A stretch of DNA of 20,864 nucleotides from Streptosporangiaceae bacterium (GTDB lineage: Bacteria; Actinomycetota; Actinomycetes; Streptosporangiales; Streptosporangiaceae). The stretch lies in NCBI GenBank assembly GCA_030050125.1, contig JASIJN010000396.1:1-20864 (forward strand), written 5' to 3'. A program made the position numbers and the translations under genes. The notes beneath the pieces were generated by a model that did no database searches, was not told the DNA's origin, and saw nothing but the letters and a program-made list of their open reading frames with translations. Below are positions 7,435 through 14,491 of the stretch, piece after piece. Within the stretch, counting starts at the first letter, position 1. Each line of letters begins with the position of its first letter.

Positions 7435-8840
7435 TGGCGCAGCTCCCAGCGCGGGCCGCGCGGGGTGTCCTCGACCGCGATCCCGGCGTCGGCCAGGCCG
7501 TCCCTGATCGCGTCGGCCGCCGCGAAGTCCTTGCGCTCGCGAGCCGCCTGGCGCTGCCGGAGCGCGACCGTGACCAGCGCGTCGACGACCGGGCGGAGGC
7601 TGGTGTCGGTTCCGGCCCCGGACCAGTGCTCGGCCAGCGGGTCCAGCCCGAGCACGGCCATCATCGCGCGCACCGCCGCGGCATGCTTGGCCGCGCCCGC
7701 CACGTCCCCGGACGCGAGCGCGCTGTTGCCCTCTGTCACGGCCTCGTGCACGACGGCGAGCGCCGACGGCACGGCCAGGTCATCGTCCATCGCGGCCACG
7801 AACGCGCCCGGCAGCGCGGCGGCACTGGGAACAGCCTCGACCGAGTCGGCGGACGGGCTGGCCTCGGCGGCCCGGGTCACGAAGCCCTCGATCCGCCGGT
7901 ACCCCGCCGCGGCCTCGGCCAGCGCATCCGGCGAGTACTCCATCTCCGACCGGTAGTGCGCCTGGCCCAGGTAGTACCGCAGCTCGGCCGGGCGGACCTG
8001 CTTGATCATCGCGTCGACCAGCAGCGAGTTGCCGAGCGACTTGCTCATCTTCTCGCCCGCCAGGCCGAGGATCCCGTTGTGTACCCAGTAGCGGGCGAAG
8101 CCATCCCCGGCCGCGCGGGACTGGGCGAGCTCGTTCTCGTGGTGCGGGAACACCAGGTCCAGGCCGCCGCCGTGGATATCGAAGGTCGCGCCGAGGTACT
8201 TGGTGGACATGGCCGAGCATTCCAGGTGCCAGCCCGGGCGGCCCGGCCCCCAGGGCGTCTCCCAGGACGGCTCGCCCGGCTTGGCGCCCTTCCACAGCGC
8301 GAAGTCGCGCGGGTCGCGCTTGTGGCTCTCGTCCACGTCGTCGGCGGCACGCATGTGGTCCAGCCGCTGGCCGGACAGCTCGCCGTAGTGCGGGTAGGAC
8401 AGCACGTCGAAGTAGACGTCCCCGTCGGCCGCGTAGGCGTGGCCGCTCCCGATCAGCCGCCGCATCAGCACGATCATCTCGGGCACGTGCCCGGTCGCAC
8501 GCGGCTCGACGTCCGGCGGCCGGCAGCCCAGCGCGTCGTAGGCCCGTGAGAACGCACGCTGGTTCCGCTCGGCCACCGCCCACCAGGCCACGCCCTCGCC
8601 CTGCGCGGTCCGCAGGATCTTGTCGTCGATGTCGGTGACGTTCCGGCAGAACGTGACCTGGTATCCGGTGGCTTCCAGCCACCGGACCAGGATGTCGAAG
8701 TTGACGCCTGACCTGATGTGGCCGATATGGGGTGGCGCCTGCACCGTGGCGCCACACAGGTACAGCGAGGCCTTCCCCGGCGTGACCGGGGTGAAGTCGC
8801 GTACCGCGCGGGTGGCCGTATCGTGCAGACGCAAGGTCAT
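7431..8840 (-). CDS. cysS: Cysteine--tRNA ligase
   Basis: 469 residues, the usual length for CysRS. The class I signature HIGH is at residues 38-41 and KMSKS at 264-268. Zinc ligands are visible: Cys29 (LYLCG), Cys208 (HLECSAM), His233/234 and Glu237 in [26 protein letters not shown] is the conserved CysRS core. The C-terminal domain ends with a DALR-like helical region and [15 protein letters not shown]. MshC, the mycothiol Cys-ligase, is a close paralogue, but MshC lacks the long C-terminal anticodon-binding region seen here, so this is the tRNA synthetase. The start is the ATG at 8840. The mRNA may be leaderless, since TAGCCT lies seven bases upstream. It is the first gene of the cysS-rlmB-methyltransferase operon. 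Confidence 0.96.
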   Translation of the reverse strand: MTLRLHDTATRAVRDFTPVTPGKASLYLCGATVQAPPHIGHIRSGVNFDILVRWLEATGYQVTFCRNVTDIDDKILRTAQGEGVAWWAVAERNQRAFSRAYDALGCRPPDVEPRATGHVPEMIVLMRRLIGSGHAYAADGDVYFDVLSYPHYGELSGQRLDHMRAADDVDESHKRDPRDFALWKGAKPGEPSWETPWGPGRPGWHLECSAMSTKYLGATFDIHGGGLDLVFPHHENELAQSRAAGDGFARYWVHNGILGLAGEKMSKSLGNSLLVDAMIKQVRPAELRYYLGQAHYRSEMEYSPDALAEAAAGYRRIEGFVTRAAEASPSADSVEAVPSAAALPGAFVAAMDDDLAVPSALAVVHEAVTEGNSALASGDVAGAAKHAAAVRAMMAVLGLDPLAEHWSGAGTDTSLRPVVDALVTVALRQRQAARERKDFAAADAIRDGLADAGIAVEDTPRGPRWELRQ

Positions 8841-8847
8841 GCCCCAC

Positions 8848-8853
8848 AGGCTA
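8848..8853 (-). promoter_or_regulatory. Possible -10 element of a leaderless cysS promoter
   Basis: TAGCCT on the minus strand fits the actinobacterial -10 pattern TANNNT and sits seven bases before the cysS ATG, so transcription would start at or next to the start codon. No -35 hexamer is recognisable, and the only ribosome-binding-like sequence (GTGGGG) is poor, which agrees with a leaderless message. Confidence 0.4.
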
Positions 8854-8924
8854 CGGGACGTTTACACCGTCTCGCGGCCCGTGTCCGGCGACGGTACCGT
8901 AGCGTAACTCCGCTCCGCGCGAGT

Positions 8925-9245
8925 ATGGTCCGGAGCGTGACGGTCAAACTCGTGGTTCTCTACACCCAGCCGAGCGACCCGGACGAATTCGACCGGCATT
9001 ACCTCGGCACCCACATGCCCCTGGTCAGGAACGTTCCTGGCCTGGAGCGGGCCGAGAGCGCCCGGATCGCCACGGCGCTCGACGGCGGCGAGAAGACCTT
9101 CTACCGGATCGCCGAGCTCTACTTCGCCGACCAGGCGGCGCTCCGGGAGGGCTTCGCCACCGACGAGGGACGGGCGACCGCGGCCGACTACCAGCGGATC
9201 GCCCCGCCGGGCTCGCGGATGTTCGTCCTGACCGTCGACGAGTAG
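8925..9245 (+). CDS. EthD-domain protein
   Basis: 106 residues from the ATG at 8925; a GTG four codons later is also possible. The sequence VKLVVLYTQPSDPDEFDRHYLGTHMPLVRNVPGLERAE is the typical EthD ferredoxin-like dimeric alpha-beta barrel opening: a beta strand, then D-x-x-x-F-x-x-x-Y and the TH(M)PL motif with His30. It is followed by FYRIAELYFADQAALREGFATDEG and a closing strand, RMFVLTVDE. Such small soluble proteins are known around oxidative degradation of ethers and aromatics, but most have no defined reaction. It is divergent from cysS (84-nt gap) and convergent with the homogentisate dioxygenase-like gene, which could hint at aromatic metabolism. The ribosome binding site is weak. 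Confidence 0.85.
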   Translation: MVRSVTVKLVVLYTQPSDPDEFDRHYLGTHMPLVRNVPGLERAESARIATALDGGEKTFYRIAELYFADQAALREGFATDEGRATAADYQRIAPPGSRMFVLTVDE

Positions 9246-9316
9246 CGACGACCCTCGGGCAAGGCCGCTCCCGGCCCGATCCAGCCCGCCCCGCCTGCCT
9301 GGGGCGACCAGATTTT

Positions 9317-9340
9317 CTTGATCATCGACGGATGATCAAG
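9317..9340. terminator. Perfect 10-bp inverted repeat between convergent genes
   Basis: 9317-9326 (CTTGATCATC) and 9331-9340 (GATGATCAAG) are exact reverse complements with a GACG loop. The element stands in the 120-nt gap between the stops of the EthD gene (plus) and the dioxygenase gene (minus), where a bidirectional terminator is expected. It is flanked by TTTT on its left side, so there is no T-run downstream of the stem on either strand. It is also markedly AT-rich for this genome, so a protein-binding palindrome is an alternative. Confidence 0.5.
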
Positions 9341-9365
9341 TCCGCGGCCAGCCACGAGCGGAGGG

Positions 9366-10550
9366 TTAGCTCCGCGCGGCCCTGGCCCAGCTCCAGGCGT
9401 ACTCAGGGTCTTCGGCACGGCGGCCGGCCGCGCCGAGGTGCAGCGGCCGGAAGGTGTCGATCATCACCGCGGTCTCGTCGGTAGCCGACCGCCCCTCTTC
9501 GAGGCCACGGATCGCGGCCTCGACGGCTCCCGGCTGCGGTCCGTGCGTGAAGCCTGACGGGTGCAGGGTGATCGACCCGATGCCGACTCCCGAGCCCTTG
9601 CGGGCGCCGTAGTCTCCGGCGACATAGAACATCATCTCGTCGGAGTCCACGTTGTGGTGGTTATACGGGATCGGCACGGCTTCGGGATCGAAGTCGAGCG
9701 GCCGCGGACAGAACGAGCAGACAACGAAATTCGGGCCCTCGAACGTCTGGTGTACCGGGGGCGGCGCATGGGTGCGCTTAACGATCGGCTCGAAATCAGC
9801 GATGTTGAAGGCATATGGGTACAGGAAACCATCCCATCCGACAACGTCGAACGGATGGTACGCATAACTCAGCCTGGTGAGTCCCGCCCGGTTACGGACG
9901 ATCACCGGCACATCCTCGCCCTCGGCGAGCAATGGCCCGTCCGGGCCGCGGAGGTCCCGCTCGCAGTATGGCGCGTCCTCGAGGAACTGGCCGCTGGCTG
10001 ACAGATAGCGCTTTGGCGGCCTTACGTGTCCGCGGGCCTCGATGACGAGCGCGTCCACCGTCCCGGCCGAAGGGGTCCACCGGTGGATCGTCCCCCTCGG
10101 CACGACGACATAGTCGCCAGCCGAGGCGTCTATCGATCCGTAGACGGACTCCAACCTGGCCGACCCGGTGCGCAGGTAAATGGCCTCATCGCCGGTTGAA
10201 TTCCGGTAAAGCTCCGAGGGGGCGTCGGCGGCCGCGAATGAGATCCGGATATCGTCGTTGGCCAGCAGTAGTTGCCTGCCCAGCACCATGTCCCCGCCGA
10301 CCGGCAGCTCCTGGGTGCGGAAATGCCGGGGCAGCAGCGGCTGATTCGGCGCCACGCCCGTCTCGCCGGCGTCGTCGAGGCCCTCACTCTTTACGATGGC
10401 CGTCGGCGGGTGAACGTGATACAGCAGCGAGGAATCGGACGCGAACCCTTCCTCGCCCATCAGTTCCTCGGCATAGAGGCCCCCGTCGGGGCGGCGGAAG
10501 CGCACGTGACGCTTTCGCGGAATCTCCCCAGTGACTCGGTAGTACGGCAT
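9366..10550 (-). CDS. hmgA: Homogentisate 1,2-dioxygenase family protein
   Basis: 394 residues. The protein opens MPYYRVTGEIPRKRH, as in actinobacterial homogentisate dioxygenases, and keeps the cupin-like layout. The C-terminal part carries the iron site: YNHHNVDSDEMMFYV supplies His299 and Glu305 (spacing H-x5-E), and GFTHGPQPG supplies His336. These match the 2-His-1-Glu ligands of the family. FDVVGWDGFLYPYAFNI (about 234-250) is another family signature. The enzyme opens the ring of homogentisate to maleylacetoacetate in Tyr/Phe catabolism. Actinobacterial homologues are shorter than the human enzyme, and 394 residues is normal for this branch. AGGGAGA precedes the ATG by about 7 nt. No maleylacetoacetate isomerase, fumarylacetoacetase or HPPD gene adjoins, so the substrate is inferred. 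Confidence 0.88.
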   Translation of the reverse strand: MPYYRVTGEIPRKRHVRFRRPDGGLYAEELMGEEGFASDSSLLYHVHPPTAIVKSEGLDDAGETGVAPNQPLLPRHFRTQELPVGGDMVLGRQLLLANDDIRISFAAADAPSELYRNSTGDEAIYLRTGSARLESVYGSIDASAGDYVVVPRGTIHRWTPSAGTVDALVIEARGHVRPPKRYLSASGQFLEDAPYCERDLRGPDGPLLAEGEDVPVIVRNRAGLTRLSYAYHPFDVVGWDGFLYPYAFNIADFEPIVKRTHAPPPVHQTFEGPNFVVCSFCPRPLDFDPEAVPIPYNHHNVDSDEMMFYVAGDYGARKGSGVGIGSITLHPSGFTHGPQPGAVEAAIRGLEEGRSATDETAVMIDTFRPLHLGAAGRRAEDPEYAWSWARAARS

Positions 10551-10692
10551 ATCGTCTCCCTTGACGCCGAAACCGCGAGGGTCTACGCGGAGGCGACCGG
10601 CCGCCCGCCATTAGCGCCTCGGTATTCCGGCGGTGACGCCGACTGCCGTGCGGCGCGCGACGGCGGCGCGGGCCAGGCTCCCGCTTCCTGAC

Positions 10693-10698
10693 TATAAG
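10693..10698 (+). promoter_or_regulatory. Possible -10 element of the DUF2637-like gene
   Basis: TATAAG in an otherwise GC-rich gap between divergent genes, 46 nt before the ATG at 10745. No -35 match is seen 16-18 nt upstream. The weight rests on how rare such an AT-rich hexamer is here. Confidence 0.3.
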
Positions 10699-10744
10699 CC
10701 CGCGGCGTGGCGCGGCATCGCGTGAGGAAGGATGACGGGGCCCG

Positions 10745-12091
10745 ATGAGCTACCAACACCCGGCGCAATCCGGGCCGCCGGCCGACAGCCACCGCGGGCT
10801 GCGTCTCTTCGCGCTGACCGCCGTCGTGGTCGGGCTACTGCTCCTCGCGGCCGCAGCGTTCATGCTGTCCTACTCGGGGATTCACGCGGTAGCGCTGTCC
10901 TCGGGCGTCTCGCCCCGGCTGGCTAGGCTCTATCCGCCAATTTTCGATGCGATGCTGGTCATCGCGTGCGCGGCGGTGTTGTCGCTGCGCGGGGCTGGGC
11001 TGCCGTCCCGTTGCTACGCCTGGCTGTCGTTGCTGGCGCTGTTTGCCGCGGCGGCCGGGGCCGACATGCTGCACGCGACCGGCACCAAGCTGCCGCACAA
11101 GCCGGCCGCAGCTACCGCAGCGATCATTCCCTGGGCGCTCGTCCTGGTCGGATTCGGGTTGCTGCTGTGCATGCTCCGTCAGGCGCGGTTGCGCCGGGCG
11201 GCCGCGACGCCCGAGAGGGTGTCCCTCCAGCGGTCGGGTCGCGTCGAGGTACGCCCCGGCCTGCGCGACAGGCGGGCCGGTGCCCAAGAGGTGCAGGTCG
11301 GGATCCACGACCTAGTAGGCACGGCGGCCCCCGGCGCCGGGACCGAACCGACGGCTCCCGCCTCCTCTGGGACGGACCTGGCCTCCCCCTCCGCGGCTCA
11401 GGCCAGCGGCACGACGGACCTGGACGATCCCGCCGGGGATCCCGCTCTGGACCTCGTGATCGACAGCGATCCTGGCCAGGACGATCCGGCGAGCGACGAG
11501 GGCTCGGCGTGGTTCCCGCCCGAGCCCGACGAACAGCCTGCGGGAAACGGCGGCCGGCGGGTGGACGACGAGCGCTCGGCGTCGGCCTTCAGCCCGGCCC
11601 CCACCATGCCGGTCGAAGCCGGGACAGGCAACTCCGCAGCCACATCCGAGCCGGACGACGCCGATGGCGCCTTCCTGGGGAGCGTGGCCAAGGGGGAGCC
11701 CCCGACCCAGGTGCCGCCTTACCCCGGCCGCACCCCAGAGGCGACCTTCGAGCCGGAAGCCCAAGCCACGCCTGAGACCGCATCGGCATCCGAAGCCGCA
11801 CCGGACCTTGAGCCCGGCTCACAACCGGAACCCGAGGCCGCAGCGGAGCCTCAGCGTGCGTCATCGCCTGATTCGCAGCTGGTGCCGCCGCCCGGACCTG
11901 TGCCCGGATCGGATCCCCAGCCCACGAGGCAGACACGGCGGAAGCCTGGTAACCCGTCCGAGGCGGCGGTCCCGTCTCGACCAGCGCCGCCAGCGGCGGA
12001 TAACTCCGACGCGGACCCGGCGCCCGAGAAAGAGCCCGCGCCACCGCAGTTCGAACGGATGCGGAGTTCCCCGGTCCCGCCCGAAGCGTGA
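10745..12091 (+). CDS. DUF2637-like membrane protein with long acidic Pro-rich tail
   Basis: 448 residues. The N-terminal 145 residues contain four hydrophobic segments (about 22-45, 63-82, 90-108, 122-143). The pattern LSYSGIHAVALSSGVSPRLARLYPPIFDAMLVIACAAVLSLR is close to DUF2637, a membrane family of actinobacteria with members next to plasmid-transfer (Spd) genes. A basic stretch follows (RQARLRRAAATPERVSLQRSGRVEVR), then about 270 residues of low-complexity sequence rich in Pro, Glu, Asp, Ala and Ser with no recognisable fold, probably disordered and cytoplasmic. GGAAGGA is 12-14 nt upstream of the ATG. The gene stands alone, divergent from hmgA and convergent with ispF, and I see no transfer or replication genes. 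The function is unknown. The DUF2637 assignment is from memory of the sequence pattern. Confidence 0.75.
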   Translation: MSYQHPAQSGPPADSHRGLRLFALTAVVVGLLLLAAAAFMLSYSGIHAVALSSGVSPRLARLYPPIFDAMLVIACAAVLSLRGAGLPSRCYAWLSLLALFAAAAGADMLHATGTKLPHKPAAATAAIIPWALVLVGFGLLLCMLRQARLRRAAATPERVSLQRSGRVEVRPGLRDRRAGAQEVQVGIHDLVGTAAPGAGTEPTAPASSGTDLASPSAAQASGTTDLDDPAGDPALDLVIDSDPGQDDPASDEGSAWFPPEPDEQPAGNGGRRVDDERSASAFSPAPTMPVEAGTGNSAATSEPDDADGAFLGSVAKGEPPTQVPPYPGRTPEATFEPEAQATPETASASEAAPDLEPGSQPEPEAAAEPQRASSPDSQLVPPPGPVPGSDPQPTRQTRRKPGNPSEAAVPSRPAPPAADNSDADPAPEKEPAPPQFERMRSSPVPPEA

Positions 12092-12100
12092 AGCCGTCCG

Positions 12101-12115
12101 CCGCGCTAGGCGCGG
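12101..12115. terminator. Short GC hairpin between convergent genes
   Basis: CCGCGC-TAG-GCGCGG gives a perfect 6-bp stem with a 3-nt loop, just after the DUF2637-like stop (12091) and before the ispF stop (12159) on the other strand. A second, weaker pairing (GTGAC near 12120 with GTCAC near 12150) encloses the rest of the gap. Position fits a bidirectional terminator; there is no T-run. Confidence 0.35.
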
Positions 12116-12158
12116 TTCCGGTGACGCGGGCCCCGATGACACGGCCCCAGTCACGCGG

Positions 12159-12653
12159 TTAGGTTCCGGGCGACCGGGGGACGACCAGGGCCGTCGCGAT
12201 TGCGGCCACTCCCTCGCCGCGGCCCGTCAGGCCCAGGCCGTCGGTCGTGGTGCCCGACAGGCTCACGCGAGCCCCGTTCAGGGCGGCGGAGAGCACCTGC
12301 TGCGCCTCGTCCCGGCGGGACGAGATACGCGGACGGTTGCCTATGACCTGGACCGATACGTTGCCCACCGTGAAGCCAGCGCTTGTGAGCAGCCGTGCGG
12401 TCTCGGCCAGCAGCAGGGTGCCCCTGGCTCCCGCCCAGCGTGGCCGGGATGTACCGAAATGGGCACCTAGGTCGCCCAGTCCGGCGGCTGCCAGAAGTGC
12501 ATCGCAGATGGCATGGGCCGCGACGTCCCCGTCAGAATGCCCGGCAAGACCAGGCTCGCCCGGCCAAAGCAAACCCGCGAGATATAGCGGCCGGCCTTCA
12601 CCAAATGGATGGACGTCCGTCCCGACGCCTACCTGCGGCAACACGCCTGGCAT
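12159..12653 (-). CDS. ispF: 2-C-methyl-D-erythritol 2,4-cyclodiphosphate synthase
   Basis: 164 residues, normal for IspF. The enzyme cyclises CDP-methylerythritol 2-phosphate to methylerythritol cyclodiphosphate and CMP in the non-mevalonate isoprenoid pathway. [20 protein letters not shown] supplies metal ligands Asp13 and His15. [24 protein letters not shown] sequence (38-58) supplies the third ligand, His47. DLGAHF (61-66) and the C-terminal [19 protein letters not shown] are family hallmarks. The ATG at 12653 has only a weak GGA upstream. In M. tuberculosis and many actinobacteria ispF directly follows ispD. Here the 85-nt gap to carD leaves no room for it. Confidence 0.95.
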   Translation of the reverse strand: MPGVLPQVGVGTDVHPFGEGRPLYLAGLLWPGEPGLAGHSDGDVAAHAICDALLAAAGLGDLGAHFGTSRPRWAGARGTLLLAETARLLTSAGFTVGNVSVQVIGNRPRISSRRDEAQQVLSAALNGARVSLSGTTTDGLGLTGRGEGVAAIATALVVPRSPGT

Positions 12654-12738
12654 GACAATCCAGCTACGCGTGAACCGGCATCCGAACCGCTCTCATCCCA
12701 CCCGGACGCGAGACGCACCTGAGGCTCGGCGGCGAACG

Positions 12739-13221
12739 TCAGGAAGCGAGGATCTCGTCGAGCAGTGCCTCGGCCTTGTCCTCGTTGGTCTTCTCGGCCA
12801 AAGCGAGTTCGCTGACCAGAATCTGCCGCGCCTTGGCGAGCATGCGCTTCTCGCCTGCGGAAAGACCACGTTCGCGGTCCCTCCGCCACAGATCCCGGAC
12901 CACCTCGGCCACCTTGTTCACATCGCCCGAGGCGAGCTTCTCGAGGTTGGCCTTGTACCGCCGGGACCAGTTGGTTGGCTCCTCGGTGTACGGGGCGCGG
13001 AGCACCTCGAACACTCGCTCAAGCCCCTCCTGCCCGACCACGTCCCGGACGCCAACAAGCTCGGCATTGTCCGCAGGAACACGCACAGTCAGGTCACCCT
13101 TGTCGACCTTGAGCACGAGGTAGGTTTTGTCCTCGCCCTTGATCGAGCGGGTCTCGATCTCCTCGATCCGAGCAGCCCCATGATGGGGGTAGACGACTGT
13201 GTCGCCGACCTTGAAAGACAT
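12739..13221 (-). CDS. carD: CarD, RNA polymerase-binding transcription factor
   Basis: 160 residues, matching the actinobacterial CarD length. The N-terminal Tudor-like RNAP-binding domain (1-52) reads [24 protein letters not shown] and has Arg25 and Arg47, positions known to contact the RNAP beta subunit. The C-terminal helical domain contains Trp85 in [11 protein letters not shown], the residue that wedges into the upstream edge of the open promoter bubble, and ends in a basic helix ([19 protein letters not shown]). In mycobacteria CarD stabilises open complexes, especially at rRNA promoters. GGAAGGGG lies about 9 nt before the ATG, and TAACAT further upstream is a plausible -10. It is probably co-transcribed with ispF. 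Confidence 0.96.
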   Translation of the reverse strand: MSFKVGDTVVYPHHGAARIEEIETRSIKGEDKTYLVLKVDKGDLTVRVPADNAELVGVRDVVGQEGLERVFEVLRAPYTEEPTNWSRRYKANLEKLASGDVNKVAEVVRDLWRRDRERGLSAGEKRMLAKARQILVSELALAEKTNEDKAEALLDEILAS

Positions 13222-13588
13222 GTGGACATACCCCTTCCGCTGAAGCTATGTTACCACGCCGGACAGGGGCGATTAGCCGTCCTTGACAGCAAACACGCAG
13301 GTCAATGGCGCAATTTCAAGACCAGCAAATTGCGAACCGCGCTGGCCAGCAGCCAGGGGCACGCGGCGGCCAACCCCCTTCGGGCTTGTGGAGTCGCCCG
13401 GGGTCCAACTCCCGGCGGCGCCCGCTGCGGTCGTTCGGAGGCTCGGCTGGGGCCGGGGCGCACACCGCAAGTGACCAGCTAGTTACCGTCATGCGGATGT
13501 CGGCAGATCAGGCGGTGCCGGGCGGTTACAGCGGGAACCGGGGGCCTCATACTGAGAGGAAGGTGCCGCTCATGCCGGAGGGGTGCGC
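13222..13588. other. 367-nt intergenic region between divergent carD and the thioredoxin-like gene
   Basis: This gap should contain the promoters of carD (minus) and of the membrane thioredoxin-like gene (plus). On the minus side a -10-like TAACAT is annotated separately. A GCTGGCCAGC palindrome lies near 13340. The stretch 13405-13425 resembles a tRNA T-arm (GGGGTCCAACTCCC) but no full cloverleaf can be drawn. A plus-strand TTGACA at 13283-13288 lacks a -10 partner. I see no convincing gene. Confidence 0.5.
13248..13253 (-). promoter_or_regulatory. Possible -10 element of the carD promoter
   Basis: TAACAT on the minus strand (ATGTTA on plus) matches the -10 consensus TANNNT. It is 26 nt before the carD ATG, which would give a 5' leader of about 20 nt containing the GGAAGGGG site. 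The -35 region (around 13271-13277) does not match TTGACA. Confidence 0.4.
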
Positions 13589-14350
13589 GTGAACGCTGGC
13601 GGCGATCCGGACCGGGACGACTTCGGCCTCCCACCGGTCGATATCGAGATTCCCGATGACGCGCGGGAACTCGATCGTGACGTGCAGGCCTATCAGCGGG
13701 AGCTGCGGGCCATGCGCCGACGCCAGCGCGCCACCCGCCTGCGTGGGCCGCTGACCCGGGAGGGGATGGTGCTGCCGCTGGTGGCCGGCTGCCTCATCCT
13801 GGCCCTGATCACGAGCACCCTGCTGATCATGTTCGCCGCGGACCAGACCGGCATGCCGGATCAACCCGGCCACGTGGCCACGCAGCCCCTGTCGCCGAAG
13901 CACACCGCCGCCACGAGTCAGCCCGCCGCCGGGAAGATCAACGGCCCGCTGCCGGCCGGGCAGATCGTGGTGGCGGGCAAGGCGGTACCGCTGCGCACGA
14001 TCACCGGGCCCCGGCCTGCCGTGCTGACCCTGGTCCCGGCGGACTGCAAGTGCGCGCCCGCGCTGCGGGAGCTGGCCGCGCAGGCGGCCCAGGCGGGGGT
14101 GCCTGTTTACCTGGTGTCGGCCAAGGGGGGCGAGCAGCAGCTGGCGGGGCTGGCCGCCCAGGCCGGCCAGGGGTCGGCCAAGCTGGCCGAAGACACCAGC
14201 GACGTGCTGTTCAAGACCTACGGCCGATCCGGGGTGACCGCGATACTGGTGCGCCCGGACGGCCTGGTGGCCTCGGTCGCGCCCCTGCCGCAGCCGAGCC
14301 TGGAAACCAGTCTTCGGCAGCTCAGCCCGGCCAGTCCCGCCGGGCACTGA
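13589..14350 (+). CDS. Membrane-anchored thioredoxin-like protein with CxC motif
   Basis: 253 residues from the GTG at 13589, chosen because GGAGGGG (13577-13583) gives normal spacing; a GTG two codons earlier is inside the spacing window. Residues 1-58 are cytoplasmic and charged (YQRELRAMRRRQRATRLR), 60-83 form one membrane helix, 84-120 a linker, and 121-248 an extracytoplasmic domain. The core PAVLTLVPADCKCAPALREL (143-162) looks like a thioredoxin/AhpC-TSA strand and active-site helix with Cys153-Lys-Cys155. VPVYLVSA and GVTAILVRPDGLVAS follow the expected beta strands. A CxC in place of CxxC is unusual for a disulfide exchanger. The next gene is a PCu(A)C-like lipoprotein; such pairs (TlpA or Sco with PCu(A)C) act in copper delivery to cytochrome oxidase, so a related role is inferred. 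Confidence 0.75.
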   Translation: MNAGGDPDRDDFGLPPVDIEIPDDARELDRDVQAYQRELRAMRRRQRATRLRGPLTREGMVLPLVAGCLILALITSTLLIMFAADQTGMPDQPGHVATQPLSPKHTAATSQPAAGKINGPLPAGQIVVAGKAVPLRTITGPRPAVLTLVPADCKCAPALRELAAQAAQAGVPVYLVSAKGGEQQLAGLAAQAGQGSAKLAEDTSDVLFKTYGRSGVTAILVRPDGLVASVAPLPQPSLETSLRQLSPASPAGH

Positions 14351-14434
14351 CGCGCCCTCCCGCAGGATCGGGCGCAGACCCGGGCCGGCGCGGGCCGCTG
14401 GAGCCACGGCGACTACGCTTTGTCGGCGACGTCC

Positions 14435-14475
14435 CACTGCGTGGTTGACGACGCCTCACTGCCTGGTTGACGAAG
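14435..14475 (+). repeat. 22-bp direct repeat with an 11-bp sub-period, upstream of the lipoprotein gene
   Basis: CACTGCGTGGTTGACGA at 14435 recurs as CACTGCCTGGTTGACGA at 14457, with one mismatch in 17 and a period of exactly 22 bp. Within this, GTTGACGACGC (14444) and GTTGACGAAGA (14466) alternate with CCCACTGCGTG and CTCACTGCCTG, so the array reads as four 11-bp units. Eleven-base direct repeats are the known form of PhoP (PHO box) sites in streptomycetes, whose unit begins GTTCACC. The array ends two bases before the ribosome binding site. Confidence 0.55.
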
Positions 14476-14491
14476 ACGAGGAGAGCACGCC

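Noticed and set aside
13283..13288. TTGACA as a plus-strand -35 element
   Set aside because: No TANNNT hexamer occurs at 16-19 nt downstream, and the nearest plus-strand gene starts 300 nt away.
13364..13430. tRNA-like segment (GGGGTCCAACTCCC followed by GGCGGCGCC)
   Set aside because: Only a T-arm-like piece is present. No matching 5' acceptor strand, D-arm or anticodon arm can be drawn at the right distances.
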